Positions 51,469 through 62,558 of a stretch of 64,000 nucleotides of DNA are shown piece by piece. Source of the stretch: Methylomonas koyamae (lineage in GTDB: Bacteria; Pseudomonadota; Gammaproteobacteria; Methylococcales; Methylomonadaceae); the NCBI RefSeq assembly GCF_019669905.1, contig NZ_AP019777.1:3348001-3412000 (forward strand), given 5' to 3'. A program made the position numbers and the translations under genes. Numbering within the stretch: position 1 is the first letter of the stretch; every line of letters begins with the position of its first letter. The notes beneath the pieces are model-generated. The model had not been told where the DNA came from and made no database searches. It saw only the letters and a program-made list of their open reading frames with translations.

Positions 51469-52482
51469 TTATTTGGCGTTATGCAGCGCAACGGTGGTGT
51501 CCAACATACGGTTGGAGAAGCCCCACTCGTTGTCGTACCACGACAAGACTTTAACGAAGTTACCGCCGGTAACTTTGGTCAAGCCCGCTTCGTAAATCGA
51601 AGAGTGCGGGTTGTGGTTGAAATCGGAAGACACCAACGGCTCGTCGTTGATCGCCAGAATGCCTTTCAGCGAGCCGTTGGCCGCTTCGCGCAGAATGCTG
51701 TCGATTTCTTCTTTGGTGGTGTTGCGCGAGGCTTGGAAGCACAAATCCACGACAGACACGTTGATGGTCGGCACGCGCATGGCAAAACCGTCCAGTTTGC
51801 CTTTCATTTCCGGCAATACCAAACCTACCGCAGCAGCGGCACCGGTTTTGGTCGGGATCATGGATTGGGTCGCGGAACGGGCGCGGTGCAAGTCGCTGTG
51901 ATAAACGTCGGTCAACACTTGGTCGTTGGTGTACGAGTGGATCGTGGTCATCAAACCGTGATCGACGCCGATGGTGTCCATCAACGGCTTGACCAGCGGC
52001 GCCAGACAGTTAGTGGTGCAAGACGCGTTGGAAATGACGGTGTCGGACGCTTTCAGGGTTTGGTGGTTAACGCCGTAAACCACGGTGGCGTCGACATCGT
52101 TACCACCCGGGGCGGAAATGATGACTTTCTTGGCGCCGGCCGAGATGTGCGCGGAAGCCTTGGCTTTGCTGGTAAAGAAACCGGTGCACTCGTGCACGAC
52201 GTCGATACCCAGCTCACCCCACGGCAATTTGGCAGGATCGCGCTCGGCGAAAACCCGGATGCGGTCGCCGTTGACCACAATGTAATCGCCATCCACAGTC
52301 ACATCGAACGGGAACTTACCGTGCACGGTATCGTATTTGGTCAAATGCGCATTGGTTTTGGAATCGCCCAAATCGTTGATCGCAACCACTTGGATTTCGT
52401 TGGTGCGACCGGCTTCGTACAGTGCGCGCAGAACATTGCGACCGATACGGCCATAACCGTTAATTGCAACTTTAATTGCCAT
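51469..52482 (-). CDS. gap: Glyceraldehyde-3-phosphate dehydrogenase
   Basis: A 337-residue type I GAPDH. It begins [18 protein letters not shown] (Rossmann), with the catalytic Cys in [13 protein letters not shown], and ends [13 protein letters not shown]. The ATG at 52482 has a GGAG site 8 bases upstream; the frame extends further 5' but without homology. Confidence 0.98.
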   Translation of the reverse strand: MAIKVAINGYGRIGRNVLRALYEAGRTNEIQVVAINDLGDSKTNAHLTKYDTVHGKFPFDVTVDGDYIVVNGDRIRVFAERDPAKLPWGELGIDVVHECTGFFTSKAKASAHISAGAKKVIISAPGGNDVDATVVYGVNHQTLKASDTVISNASCTTNCLAPLVKPLMDTIGVDHGLMTTIHSYTNDQVLTDVYHSDLHRARSATQSMIPTKTGAAAAVGLVLPEMKGKLDGFAMRVPTINVSVVDLCFQASRNTTKEEIDSILREAANGSLKGILAINDEPLVSSDFNHNPHSSIYEAGLTKVTGGNFVKVLSWYDNEWGFSNRMLDTTVALHNAK

Positions 52483-52551
52483 AGAATTTTCTCCGGGATG
52501 ATTGTGAAGGACTGGGGTTGAGATGTGCCGAAAGCACCAAAAATTCGGCAG

Positions 52552-52560
52552 ATTGTAGCA
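52552..52560 (-). promoter_or_regulatory. Probable extended -10 promoter of gap
   Basis: The minus strand reads TGCTACAAT, an extended -10 with 5/6 match, about 70 bp before the gap ATG. The -35 region is weak (TAGACG with an 18-bp spacer). Confidence 0.45.
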
Positions 52561-52672
52561 AACCCGGACAAACAACGTCTACCGCCGCGACCGGATTAGC
52601 GCCACGCGCCGCTGCCGCAGCGTAGCGAGTACGTTACAATTGCATTCCGTTTTCGACAGCAGACCAGCGCTC

Positions 52673-53581
52673 ATGCAAATCCAGTGGTACCCGGGCCATA
52701 TGCACAAGGCCAGCAAAGAGATCAAATACGCATTGCCCGATATCGATCTGTTGATCGAAATCCTCGACGCTCGTATCCCTTACAGCAGCCAAAACCCGAT
52801 GCTGGCCAGGCTGCGCGGCGGCAAGCCCTGCATTCGGGTACTGAACAAAACCGACCTGGCCGATCCCGAGCTAACCAAACAGTGGCAGGAATATCTGGAG
52901 CGCGAGCAAGCGGTGAAAACCCTGGCGGTAACCACGCAACAGCCCGACAAGATCAAACAGATCATAGATTTGTGCGGCAAAATGCTGCCGGACAGAACCG
53001 CCGCCGGCAAAGTAATTCGAACCATGATTATGGGCATTCCGAACGTCGGCAAATCGACCATCATCAACGTGCTGGCCGGCAGAGTCATTGCCAAAACCGG
53101 CAACGAGCCGGCCGTGACCAAACAGCAGCAACGCATCAACCTGGGCAAAAACATCGTGCTGTCCGATACGCCGGGCGTGCTGTGGCCCAACGTCGAGAAC
53201 CGGCACAGCGGTTACCGGCTGGCCGCCACCGGCGCCGTCAAAGACACCGCGTTCGAACATGCCGACATTGCGTTGTATGCGCTGGATTACCTGCGCCGGG
53301 CCTATCCGGAGCCACTGCGCCAACGCTATCGGCTTGAAACCTTGCCGGCGGAAGCGCAAGCCTTGCTGGAAGTGATAGGCGCCAAGCGCGGTTGCCTGCG
53401 CGCCGGCGGCATCGTCGAGCTGGACAAAGCCGCCAAACTGCTGTTGACCGAACTGCGCGCCGGCACCATCGGCCGCATCACGTTGGAAACCCCGGACATG
53501 ATAGCCGCGGAAATGGCCGAGCTAGCCGAGATCCGCGCCGAAAAAACCGCCGAGCGCGAAGCGCGCCGGCCGCGCTCCTGA
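52673..53581 (+). CDS. ylqF: Ribosome biogenesis GTPase YlqF (RbgA)
   Basis: A 302-residue circularly permuted GTPase: the G4 motif NKTD comes first (about residue 60), followed by GIPNVGKST (G1, about 124) and DTPGVLWP (G3, about 168). The N-terminus QWYPGHMHKASKEI is typical. RbgA acts late in 50S subunit assembly. The ATG at 52673 is preferred over one 11 codons upstream. Divergent from gap. Confidence 0.95.
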   Translation: MQIQWYPGHMHKASKEIKYALPDIDLLIEILDARIPYSSQNPMLARLRGGKPCIRVLNKTDLADPELTKQWQEYLEREQAVKTLAVTTQQPDKIKQIIDLCGKMLPDRTAAGKVIRTMIMGIPNVGKSTIINVLAGRVIAKTGNEPAVTKQQQRINLGKNIVLSDTPGVLWPNVENRHSGYRLAATGAVKDTAFEHADIALYALDYLRRAYPEPLRQRYRLETLPAEAQALLEVIGAKRGCLRAGGIVELDKAAKLLLTELRAGTIGRITLETPDMIAAEMAELAEIRAEKTAEREARRPRS

Positions 53582-53734
53582 GCGACGCCCATGCGGAACC
53601 GGGCCGCCGCCGACGGTTTAGGCGTTGAAAATCGGCGCAGCTTGCCCCACATCGTTGCGGAACATTTAAGCTGCCCCTGCGGTCTGCTGCGCAACCGCTA
53701 AGCGGCCAATATTCTCAAAAACGGAGCCATTCGA

Positions 53735-54385
53735 ATGAATCCTCAAGAACGCGACCAACTCAACCTGTTCCTAAAGCAATTGGCCGAGGCCAGAGTCGGC
53801 GCCAAAGACGCGGAAGCGGCGCAGTTGATTGCCGACAGCGTCGCCAAACACCCCGATGCCGCCTATCTGTTGGTGCAACGGGCCATGCTGCTGGAACAAG
53901 CGTTAAACAGCGCCAAAAGCCAGATCGCCGACCTGCAACAGCAGCTACAAACCAGCGCCGCCGCAGCCCCGCGCGGCGGATTTTTGAGCAACGATCCGTG
54001 GGCGCAAGCGCTAACGGCCGGCGGCGTACCCGGCGCCGGCAATTACCAAATTCCGCGCAACGCGCCGATGCCGCCGCAAGCCAGTGCGTTCGGCGGCGGC
54101 TCCAGCTTTCTGGGCAACATTGCCACCACCGCGGCCGGCGTCGTGGCCGGCTCGTTTCTGTACCACGGCATCGAAAGCTTACTGGGCGGCCACCACGGCG
54201 GCAACGAACAATCGCTGTGGAGCCAAGCCTCCCACGAAACTCCGGCGGACGCTACCGTAGTCAACAACTATTACGGCGACGATGCCGTCGCCGCGGCAAC
54301 GGCGGACGAGCATAGCGACTACGGCTTGGACGATTTAGGCCAACTCGACGCTGACGATACCGGCGACGACTCCGGCTGGATTTAA
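53735..54385 (+). CDS. DUF2076 family protein
   Basis: A 216-residue protein with the DUF2076 N-terminus (NPQERDQLNLFLKQLAEA and HPDAAYLLVQRAMLLEQAL), a coiled-coil (about 55-72), a Gly/Ala/Pro-rich middle with one hydrophobic patch (FLGNIATTAAGVVAGSFLY), and a very acidic Asp-rich tail. The family's function is unknown; no signal peptide is seen. It stands alone with a 153-bp leader. Confidence 0.88.
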   Translation: MNPQERDQLNLFLKQLAEARVGAKDAEAAQLIADSVAKHPDAAYLLVQRAMLLEQALNSAKSQIADLQQQLQTSAAAAPRGGFLSNDPWAQALTAGGVPGAGNYQIPRNAPMPPQASAFGGGSSFLGNIATTAAGVVAGSFLYHGIESLLGGHHGGNEQSLWSQASHETPADATVVNNYYGDDAVAAATADEHSDYGLDDLGQLDADDTGDDSGWI

Positions 54386-54616
54386 GCCGCCGCCAACACC
54401 CGGCCGATACATGGACGTAGCGGCCTCCCGCCCAGCCTTTCCGCTATTCCGCAAATTCGGCCCGACATCGCCGGCCGCTTCGGCATCCATTTCCCCGCCA
54501 AACGCAGCAGACACGCCAAAACTAAATACTTTGGTCTAAACTCCGACCATCGCCCGACTCCGCCGTAATGTTTCGGCTCGCCGCACGCCCGCGCGTTCGA
54601 TCTTAGGAAACCTGAA

Positions 54617-56608
54617 ATGCAACTTACCATTCGCAATAAATTGATCGCCAGCTTCTCGGCGCTGGTCCTGATTTTGGTCGTATTCGGCTTGCTAGCCTGG
54701 ATCTACATCGGCAGGTTGGGCTCCAGCATCGACGAAATCGCCGAATGGAAGGTACCGGCGGTCAAACTGGCCGTGGACGTACACGCCGGCGCCTACGACG
54801 CCACGATAGAACAGCTCAACTACCTACTCTACGAACGCGAAGAAACCTACAGCCGCGCCAAGCAGGTGTTGAACGCGATGGACGAGAATCTGAACCAGGT
54901 CGACCGCATCGGCAATAGCTTCGCCGACAGCGCCCTGTTGCAACAATCGGCATCGGTACGCAACAACGTCAAGGAGTTCCGCGAGCTGTACGACAGCGGC
55001 GTCGCCGCCTTGAAAAACAACCGGCAGGCGGTCGATACCATGGCCAACAGCGGCAAAGCGGTACTGGCCGAAGCCGACGCCTTTGCCGAAAAACAGGAAA
55101 CCGAATACGCCAAATTATTGGACAACGGCGCCGGCCAGAATGAATTGAACGGCAAAGTGCAGAAGTACATTTTGGTCAACCGGATCAAATCCCTGGCGCA
55201 AACCATCATCCAACACGAGAAGGAAGAGCGGCTCTACAAAAACCGCCAGTACTACCCACAAATGCAGCAGGAACTGCCGACGTTGATGGCCCTATACGAC
55301 AAGCTGGCCGCAATGACGCAAGAACCGACCGAACAAGAACGGATCGAGAAGGCCCGGGCGGAAACGGCAAAATACCAAAACGCCGCGGTGCAATGGATCG
55401 ATAACGACAGCCGTCTGAAGCAAATCGTCGCCAAAATGGACCAAATCGCCGCCAGCGCCCGACAATCGGCCGCCGCCGCGGAACAGGACGGCTGGAGCAA
55501 AGCCCAGGAAATTGCCGGCAAAACCGTAGCGTTGGTCGGCCAAGCCAATACCATTATCGTGGTTTGCCTAATCCTGGGCATCGCAATCGGCGTCGGCATG
55601 GCGATTACCGTGCCGCCCAGCATCGTCAATTCGATCAACGCGCTGAGCAAATTCGCCAAGGCCTTCGGTACCGGCAATCTGACCGCCCGCACCCGCTTCG
55701 CGCCCAGCGACGAAATCGGCGTCATGGCCCAGGACTTCGACCATGCCGCGGAAAGCATCCATAAAATTGTCGGCAAGGTCAGCGGCTACTCGCAAACCTT
55801 GCAACGCAACGCCGAAGTGCTGCTGCGGGCCGTGGAGAACAACTCGGCCGGCGCCCAGTCGCAAAAGGAATACATCGAACAGGTCGCGTCGGCGATGACG
55901 CAAATGGCGGCGGCGGTACAGGCGGTAGCGCGCAACGCCTCGCAAGCGGCGGCCGCCGCCGCCGAAACCGACCGCCAGGCCCGCGCCGGCCAAACCGTGG
56001 TGCAACAGGCAGTCGGCTCGATCAATTCGCTGGCGCGCGAAATCGGCGATGCCGCCGGCACGGTCAGCAATCTGGAAGGCCACGTCAACGACATCAGCAG
56101 CATTTTGGACGTGATCCGCAGCGTTTCGGAACAGACCAACCTGCTGGCATTGAATGCGGCGATCGAAGCGGCCCGCGCCGGCGAGCACGGCCGCGGCTTT
56201 GCCGTGGTGGCCGACGAAGTGCGCACGCTGGCCAGCCGCACCCAGTCTTCGACCAGCGAAATCCAGAACATGATCGAAAAACTGCAATCCGGCTCCAAAC
56301 AAGCCGTCGTCGCGATGAATGCCAGCCGGACGCTGGCCGAACAGAGCGTGGAGAAAGCGCAGGCTTCGGGCCAGGTGCTGGGCGCGATCACCCAGTCCGT
56401 CGCAACGATCAACACGATGAATACCCAAATCGCCACCTCCGCCGAACAACAAAATGCAGTAACTGACGACGTCGGCCGTACGGTGGTCAAGATTACCGAA
56501 ATTGCCGAGACCGGCGTCAATACCGCGCGGGCGTCGTTGAAGGCCGGAATAGAGCTGACCGATCTGGCCAAGGAACTGGAACAGGCCGTATCGCAATTCA
56601 AGGTATGA
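54617..56608 (+). CDS. Methyl-accepting chemotaxis protein
   Basis: A 663-residue chemoreceptor. First membrane helix at about 9-29, a long helical periplasmic domain (30-305) resembling a double four-helix bundle (HBM type), second helix (about 310-330), HAMP, and a C-terminal signalling domain whose hairpin tip contains [20 protein letters not shown] and [13 protein letters not shown]. The ligand is unknown; no che genes are adjacent. A clear promoter was not found in the 231-bp leader. Confidence 0.95.
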   Translation: MQLTIRNKLIASFSALVLILVVFGLLAWIYIGRLGSSIDEIAEWKVPAVKLAVDVHAGAYDATIEQLNYLLYEREETYSRAKQVLNAMDENLNQVDRIGNSFADSALLQQSASVRNNVKEFRELYDSGVAALKNNRQAVDTMANSGKAVLAEADAFAEKQETEYAKLLDNGAGQNELNGKVQKYILVNRIKSLAQTIIQHEKEERLYKNRQYYPQMQQELPTLMALYDKLAAMTQEPTEQERIEKARAETAKYQNAAVQWIDNDSRLKQIVAKMDQIAASARQSAAAAEQDGWSKAQEIAGKTVALVGQANTIIVVCLILGIAIGVGMAITVPPSIVNSINALSKFAKAFGTGNLTARTRFAPSDEIGVMAQDFDHAAESIHKIVGKVSGYSQTLQRNAEVLLRAVENNSAGAQSQKEYIEQVASAMTQMAAAVQAVARNASQAAAAAAETDRQARAGQTVVQQAVGSINSLAREIGDAAGTVSNLEGHVNDISSILDVIRSVSEQTNLLALNAAIEAARAGEHGRGFAVVADEVRTLASRTQSSTSEIQNMIEKLQSGSKQAVVAMNASRTLAEQSVEKAQASGQVLGAITQSVATINTMNTQIATSAEQQNAVTDDVGRTVVKITEIAETGVNTARASLKAGIELTDLAKELEQAVSQFKV

Positions 56609-56669
56609 GGTTAGCACCGGCCCCGGCTGAACGTGGAGGTGCAGCCGGAGCCTGCCGGGTTGGCGGCGA

Positions 56670-59600
56670 TCAGAATCCCCAGAATTCGACGCTTTCGAAC
56701 GAAAACAACTCGCTGGGCGGCAGTTTCTCGCTCAGTTCCGCCAGACGGATCGGCTTCTCGATACCGTAGCCTTGGCAAAAGTCGACACCGATCTCCTTCA
56801 GCACGCTGCGGATTTCGTTGTTCTCGACATATTCCGCGATGGTTCGCAGCCCCATCGAATGGGCAATTTCGTTCATCGATTTGACAATGGCAACGTCGGC
56901 CTTGTTGTTGTGTATCTCTTTGACGAAGGCGCCGTCTATCTTCAAATAATCGACATTGAGATTTTTCAGGTATGAATAGGACGAATATCCGGAACCGAAA
57001 TCGTCCAGCGAGAATGTGCAGCCGAACTGTTTGATTGCAGCGATAAATTTTTTAGTGAAACCCAAGTTCTCGGCCGCGACGGTTTCGGTGATTTCGAACG
57101 TAATTTTTTCGCAAGGTACGTTGCCTGCCGCCAACGCCGATTTCAGAAATTCCAGAAACTCCTCGCTGTTGATCGACTGCCCGGACAGATTGATCGAAAA
57201 GCCGTCCATCTTATCGAACAGTTCCCGATTGCCGGCGATCCAGTCGAACACGTTATTGACCACCCACTTGTCGATTTCCGGCATGCGCTGGCAACGTTCC
57301 ACCGCCGGAATGAAATGGTCGGGCGGGATCACATTGCCGTCTTCGCCGGTGACGCCGAGCAAGATTTCGTAATGCAGGTAGTTGGCGGCAAGCGGATCGG
57401 TGGCCGCGATCATCTGGCAGCGGCCGAACAGGCGGTTTTCGGCGAAAACCTTGTCGATCCGGCCGATCCATTCGTGCAGCTTTTCCTGGTAACGCAAGTT
57501 CTCGTCTTCGCTGGAAAACACCACTACGTTATTCGGCCCGGAGCGTTCGGCCGACATGCTGGCGGAATCGGCCCGGCGCAGCAACTCCTGCACGTCGTAG
57601 GATTCGGCCGCGAACGGCACCAAACCCAGGCTGACGCTGATCGAGAAGCTGTTTTCCTGCCATTGGAAATGGGCGTCGTTAACCACTTTCACCAACTTTC
57701 GCGCCGACGCCAAGCCTTCCGCGGCGGGACGGTTCTTGAACAAAATCGCGAACGACTCGTCGCCGAGCCGGGCCAGCAAATCGTGGCTCTCGACATGTTG
57801 CGCCAGGGTTGCCGCCAAGCTTTTCAGCAGTTGTTCGACCCCGGCGCTGCCGCAGATATTGGCAATGACCCGCAGATCCAACACCTCGATATGGCACAGC
57901 ATGTGGTGGGCCTCGCCGATTTTGGCGGTCTCGTTTTTGAGCTGTTTGCAAAACTCCTCGCGGGTAAACAGCTCGGTCACCGGATCGTGCGTGGCATTGA
58001 ACAGCAACTTTTCATGCATTTTCTGCAACATCAGGTTGGTAGTTCTGTCCACCAACGGCGAGTCCAAGCTTTCCATTTTGATCGCGTCGCCGCTACGCAT
58101 CAAATCCGCCAGCTCTTCTTTGCTCAACTCCAGTTTGTTGAGCCCGTCGCGATTGACGAACACATACAACTGCAACAAATCGCCGATCCAGACCAGCTTC
58201 ATCGCCTCGAAGCCCTGGCCGTCGCGGAGCACGGAAAACCAATCGCCGATGCTGAGTTGCTCGACCTGGGCCAGCCACGCGTCTTCCTTGATCGGCAGCT
58301 CTTTCTGGCTAGCGCTGTCGGCCGGCGGAATTCTGACCGTCGCCATCGGCTTGCGCACTCTAGGCTCACCGCTACCCAGCAACAATGCGGTCAGTTCGTC
58401 GACTACGCTATCGAGGAAAAATACGTTGGTACAAACCGAAGTCAACTGCTCCTTAACGTAGTCCAGCGTAGTCTGGATAGTCGCCGCCTGGATCTTCAGC
58501 ATCGAATCCTGCTCGAACAACCAGAACAATAGATCGTCGAACACTTTCAAATAAGCGCGTTTCTCCTCGGGTTTGCGTTCGATGTTCAACTCGGCGATCA
58601 GCAACAAGTGCTGCCAGCCGTATTGCAATAACTCCGGAATCACTTTCGGCACCACCCGGCCGGCGATGCGTTTGTCGATTTCGTCCTGTACCGATCGCCG
58701 CGCTCTTTCCAGCTTTTGCTGGCCTTCGTAGGTTTCTACGATGCGTTTGACATTGGTATCGACCGACCGGGTCACCTGGCGGGTGAGTTCTTCCAACTCC
58801 CGCTCGGCCTGCTTGAACACTTCCGGATTGGATTCGTTGTGTATCCGGGCGACGATATTGTCTACCGCATTTTTGATGTTGATGTTTTTAACGATTCGAT
58901 TGGTTTTGACCGCCGGCTCCAATACCGACAACTGGTTCAAAATATTTTTCACCGGATGCAAATCTGCATTCAAAAAATCGTCGCCGCGCAACGCCAAAGA
59001 CAGCAGCGGCAAATGGATCCGCTCCAACACCGGCTTGATCTCCGACGCTTGGGCGATATCGTTGAACAACGTTTCGAAAAACCGGCCGTAGAGTTCCAGA
59101 TGTTGCAAATCGGCCGGGGCAAACGATTTGGCGCCCAAACCCAAGCCGCTCAAGGTCTCCTGCAAACGCTGCTTCAACGCCGCGGCATCCCAATGCAACT
59201 TGCGCTCGCCGGCCAGATTTTCCTGCAGTTTAGTAATGGCCGCGGCAATTTCGTCGCGATCGAATAATGCTGCAGCTTGCGGCCGCGCCGCGGCGGCGGA
59301 AACGGCAAGTTCCGGATAATCGATACCGGTTTCGGTCAATAAATCCAGCAGCGTGGCCGCGACTTGGCCTATCGGCCGCCGTTCGCGGACTTCGGCGCCA
59401 GCCGGCATCAGGCCGTCGCCAGGCGCTTGCCCCCCCGCCCCCGGCCGCCGCGGATCGGCCGCAATCGCGCCGCCGCCACCCCGGGACTTGCCGATATCGG
59501 TCCACTGCTCCTGCCGCGCCGGTTTCTTATCGGCCGATTGGTTGCGCGATAGGAACAAATAGGTTTTCTGGTACAAACCGTTCAAGTCGCTGAACAGTAC

Positions 59601-60509
59601 CTTGCCGAAGGCGCTATACACCAAACTATTGATTTTCCGGCTCAAATCGAGCTGGATCACCAACTCCCGAAAGCTATCGCATAACACCGCAGGGTTAAGC
59701 GGATTGGCGACGCCGCTTTCGTTGAAACCGAAAATCCGGCCGATTTCGCTGGCGACCAGATTGATTTGTTCGTCGTAATGGTTGGCCAGTTTCCTGACAA
59801 TCAGCGACATATTCAGCCAGTCTTCGAAGTCCTCTTTCTCGACCAAGGAGAGCGCGTTGTAATCCGGAATCAGCCGCTCCCTTTCCGGCGTGTTACGCGC
59901 GATATCGTCGACCTGCGACAGCACCGAAGTGCAAAATTCGCTGATAAACGTTTCCCGCCCGGTTTTCAGTACCGTGACCAAATCGTCGCACATCGATTGG
60001 TTGGTAAAGCATTCGCTGAATTGGCTGGAGTCGGCGATGTAACTGCCCACCATTTCGTAGTAACGGTTCAATAGCGGCGGCAGGTTCTCGATTAAAAACA
60101 CCTTGAACAGATTTCTCAGCTTTTCCTGGTCCAATTTATTCGGCTTGGCATCGCTGGCCGCCAACAGCGCAGCCAGCGGCGCTTTGGCCAAATTTTTCAA
60201 CGCGTCGAATGCGTTCCGCGGCATGTCGTCGACCGCGATGCCAATGCCGCCGCCGGCAATATGCAAGGCTCGGGCGTCGATTTCGTATTGCTCGCCGCCC
60301 GTGGCGGCGGCAATCGAAAACTGGACTTTAATCGCTTTGTCCAGCGGTATTTGCTCGGGCGATTTCAGCGCCAGAAAAAAGCCTCCCAGACAGAAGTCCA
60401 AAATCACGCCGTCGAATTTCAGCCGATTGTCGACCACCAACACGGCTGCCAGCTCGATCGGATAGCGGATATACCTGCGCTGTTTCGGTTTGTTGATGTT
60501 GGTAGGCAT
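56670..60509 (-). CDS. PilZ-DUF1631-GGDEF-EAL protein with degenerate motifs
   Basis: A 1279-residue cytoplasmic protein. It starts with a PilZ domain (RRYIRYPIELAAVLVVD, about 10-105), then a long helical DUF1631 region (about 130-780), a GGDEF domain, and an EAL domain (about 1030-1270). The cyclase signature is ARLGDESFAIL, where LGDES replaces GGDEF, so synthesis is unlikely. The EAL motif reads EIL, though FEITETVA, LDDFGSGYSS and LKIDGAF are kept, so cyclic di-GMP binding or breakdown remains possible. It probably acts as a cyclic di-GMP reader. The ATG at 60509 gives PilZ at the N-terminus; an upstream frame from 60605 adds no homology. Convergent with the chemoreceptor gene. Confidence 0.9.
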   Translation of the reverse strand: MPTNINKPKQRRYIRYPIELAAVLVVDNRLKFDGVILDFCLGGFFLALKSPEQIPLDKAIKVQFSIAAATGGEQYEIDARALHIAGGGIGIAVDDMPRNAFDALKNLAKAPLAALLAASDAKPNKLDQEKLRNLFKVFLIENLPPLLNRYYEMVGSYIADSSQFSECFTNQSMCDDLVTVLKTGRETFISEFCTSVLSQVDDIARNTPERERLIPDYNALSLVEKEDFEDWLNMSLIVRKLANHYDEQINLVASEIGRIFGFNESGVANPLNPAVLCDSFRELVIQLDLSRKINSLVYSAFGKVLFSDLNGLYQKTYLFLSRNQSADKKPARQEQWTDIGKSRGGGGAIAADPRRPGAGGQAPGDGLMPAGAEVRERRPIGQVAATLLDLLTETGIDYPELAVSAAAARPQAAALFDRDEIAAAITKLQENLAGERKLHWDAAALKQRLQETLSGLGLGAKSFAPADLQHLELYGRFFETLFNDIAQASEIKPVLERIHLPLLSLALRGDDFLNADLHPVKNILNQLSVLEPAVKTNRIVKNINIKNAVDNIVARIHNESNPEVFKQAERELEELTRQVTRSVDTNVKRIVETYEGQQKLERARRSVQDEIDKRIAGRVVPKVIPELLQYGWQHLLLIAELNIERKPEEKRAYLKVFDDLLFWLFEQDSMLKIQAATIQTTLDYVKEQLTSVCTNVFFLDSVVDELTALLLGSGEPRVRKPMATVRIPPADSASQKELPIKEDAWLAQVEQLSIGDWFSVLRDGQGFEAMKLVWIGDLLQLYVFVNRDGLNKLELSKEELADLMRSGDAIKMESLDSPLVDRTTNLMLQKMHEKLLFNATHDPVTELFTREEFCKQLKNETAKIGEAHHMLCHIEVLDLRVIANICGSAGVEQLLKSLAATLAQHVESHDLLARLGDESFAILFKNRPAAEGLASARKLVKVVNDAHFQWQENSFSISVSLGLVPFAAESYDVQELLRRADSASMSAERSGPNNVVVFSSEDENLRYQEKLHEWIGRIDKVFAENRLFGRCQMIAATDPLAANYLHYEILLGVTGEDGNVIPPDHFIPAVERCQRMPEIDKWVVNNVFDWIAGNRELFDKMDGFSINLSGQSINSEEFLEFLKSALAAGNVPCEKITFEITETVAAENLGFTKKFIAAIKQFGCTFSLDDFGSGYSSYSYLKNLNVDYLKIDGAFVKEIHNNKADVAIVKSMNEIAHSMGLRTIAEYVENNEIRSVLKEIGVDFCQGYGIEKPIRLAELSEKLPPSELFSFESVEFWGF

Positions 60510-60976
60510 GCAAAGCGAAAATTTAAATTGTATCGAGCGGCGAAATCCGAAATCAGGAGCCGAAACACGATCGATTGGAGCAGCCCGTACCGGGCTGAAA
60601 AACACTCACAGGTGCCGACTTGGGCGAAATTCGGCGTCCGCGGCGAAGCGTCTAACAACGGCGCTAACTCTCGAATCCAATACTACACCAGCTCCGCGGA
60701 ACGCACAATTAGCGGCCGGTCAGGGCTAAACCGCGTCGATTGCGGCCTAGAGCCAAAGGCCTAATTATCCGACTATAGCAGCGGAGTCGGTGGCGCCGGC
60801 CGTCAGGAATTCGTCGGACCCTCCCGCACCGCCGCCGTGTACAATGATAGTCGTTGCGGCTGAAAGCGGTACCCGGCAAACGGGATTCGGTCGACAACGC
60901 CCGTATTCCCGGCCGGCCACGATCCGACCGCCAATTAGCGCAAGCGCCGCTTTGCCCGAAATTCCGCAGATACAGC
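60510..60976. other. Intergenic region before dusA
   Basis: About 467 bp between divergent genes. A TACAAT at 60839-60844 could be a -10 box for dusA, but no -35 match lies at the right distance. A 7-bp hairpin at 60581-60597 is followed by A not T residues on the plus strand and does not act as a terminator. No RNA gene recognised. Confidence 0.4.
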
Positions 60977-61969
60977 ATGACAGACCCATCATTCGCGCCG
61001 TCACCTTTTACGGCTTCCCGTTTCAGCGTCGCCCCGATGCTCGACTGGACCGACCGCCATTGCCGTTACTTTCACCGGCTTTTAAGCAGGCACGCTTTGT
61101 TATATAGCGAAATGGTGACGACCGGCGCCATATTGCAAGGCAACGCCGAACGGCATTTGCAATTCGACGCGGCCGAACGCCCGCTTGCCTTGCAATTGGG
61201 CGGCAGCGATCCGGCGGCATTGGCGCAATGCGCCGTTATCGGCGCCGGTTACGGCTACGACCAAATCAATCTGAACGTCGGCTGCCCCAGCGACCGAGTG
61301 CAAAACGGCCGCTTCGGCGCCTGCCTGATGGCGGAGCCGCAATTAGTCGCCGATTGCGTCGCGGCCATGCGCGATGCGGTGTCGATTCCGGTCACGGTCA
61401 AGTCGCGCATCGGCATCGACGACCGCGATTCCTACGCAGAACTGACCGAATTCGTCGCCACGGTAGCGAATGCCGGCTGCAAAACCTTCATTGTCCACGC
61501 CCGCAAAGCCTGGCTGTCCGGATTGTCGCCGAAGGAGAACCGGGAAATTCCGCCGTTGCGTTACGACGTGGTATTGCAACTGAAACAAGATTTCCCGCAA
61601 CTTGAGATTGTCATAAACGGTGGCATTAATAGTCTGGATACGGCGGAAGCGTTGCTGGACCGGGTCGACGGCGTCATGTTGGGGCGAGAGGTTTACCACA
61701 ACCCTTACCTGCTGGCCGAGGTCGACGCACGCATCTTCCACGACCCGCAGCCGCTGCCAAGCCGCAGGCAGGTAGTGATTGGAATGCAAGACTATATCGA
61801 GCGGCAATTGGAGTCCGGCCAACGCCTGCACAACATCACCCGCCACATGCTCGGTCTGTTCCACGGTGCGGACGGCGCCCGGGCTTGGCGCCGGCATCTG
61901 AGCGAGCATGCCGGCAAACCGGGTGCCGGTTTTCAGGTGGTTTTGGACGCTCTGGCATTTACTTTTTGA
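60977..61969 (+). CDS. dusA: tRNA-dihydrouridine synthase A
   Basis: A 330-residue FMN enzyme that reduces U20/U20a in tRNA D-loops. Motifs: [54 protein letters not shown] with the catalytic Cys, and [13 protein letters not shown]. The ATG at 60977 gives family length; the frame is open upstream without homology. Confidence 0.97.
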   Translation: MTDPSFAPSPFTASRFSVAPMLDWTDRHCRYFHRLLSRHALLYSEMVTTGAILQGNAERHLQFDAAERPLALQLGGSDPAALAQCAVIGAGYGYDQINLNVGCPSDRVQNGRFGACLMAEPQLVADCVAAMRDAVSIPVTVKSRIGIDDRDSYAELTEFVATVANAGCKTFIVHARKAWLSGLSPKENREIPPLRYDVVLQLKQDFPQLEIVINGGINSLDTAEALLDRVDGVMLGREVYHNPYLLAEVDARIFHDPQPLPSRRQVVIGMQDYIERQLESGQRLHNITRHMLGLFHGADGARAWRRHLSEHAGKPGAGFQVVLDALAFTF

Positions 61970-62008
61970 TCCTGTATACTCACGGCATTTTTTTACCCAG
62001 AGGCGGCG

Positions 62009-62554
62009 ATGGAAGAATATTTCTCCAAAATCATTGAGGCGATAGGCGAAGACGTGAATCGGGAAGGTTTGCGCGACACGCCGAAACGGGCCGCGAAAGC
62101 CTTTAAATTTCTGAATAACGGTTACGAAAAAAACCTGGACGACGTCCTGAACGGCGCCATCTTCCAAGCCGATACCGAAGACATGGTCATCGTCAAGGAC
62201 ATTGAGCTCTATTCGCTATGCGAACACCATCTGCTGCCCTTCATCGGTAAATGCCACATCGGTTACCTGCCGCAAGGCAAGGTGCTGGGCCTGTCGAAAT
62301 TGGCGCGTATCGTCGACATGTATGCCCGGCGCTTGCAGATCCAGGAGCAATTGACCCGGCAAATCGCCGACGCGGTGGCAACCGCCATCGACGCCCGTGG
62401 CGTCGCGGTCGTGATCGAAGCCAAGCATTTGTGCATGATGATGCGCGGCGTCGAAAAACAAAACTCGGTGATGACCACCTCGGTGATGAGCGGTATTTTC
62501 CGCCAGGAAATCAGCACCCGCTCCGAATTCCTCAATTTGATCAACCGCAAATAG
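62009..62554 (+). CDS. folE: GTP cyclohydrolase I (FolE)
   Basis: A 181-residue enzyme, first step from GTP to tetrahydrofolate. Zinc and substrate residues lie in [17 protein letters not shown] and [12 protein letters not shown]. The N-terminus [15 protein letters not shown] is typical. A GAGG site lies 6 bases before the ATG. Followed by hemH after 4 bp. Confidence 0.97.
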   Translation: MEEYFSKIIEAIGEDVNREGLRDTPKRAAKAFKFLNNGYEKNLDDVLNGAIFQADTEDMVIVKDIELYSLCEHHLLPFIGKCHIGYLPQGKVLGLSKLARIVDMYARRLQIQEQLTRQIADAVATAIDARGVAVVIEAKHLCMMMRGVEKQNSVMTTSVMSGIFRQEISTRSEFLNLINRK

Positions 62555-62558
62555 CCCG

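Noticed and set aside
51481..52521. Open frame of 346 codons opposite gap
   Set aside because: Antisense shadow of a clear GAPDH gene; no ribosome site and no domain.
54386..54616. Sigma-28 (flagellar) promoter before the chemoreceptor
   Set aside because: A TAAA and a GCCGTAAT are present but spaced by 21 bases, not the 15 needed.
56623..56648. 7-bp inverted repeat between the chemoreceptor and PilZ genes
   Set aside because: Short stem with a 12-base loop and no T-run; too weak to call a terminator.
57315..58532. Plus-strand frame of 405 codons opposite the PilZ-DUF1631 gene
   Set aside because: Shadow of the real gene; composition is unnatural for a protein.
60581..60597. Hairpin before dusA as terminator of the PilZ gene
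   Set aside because: It lies upstream of that gene's start, and on the minus strand the T-run precedes the stem, so it cannot terminate.
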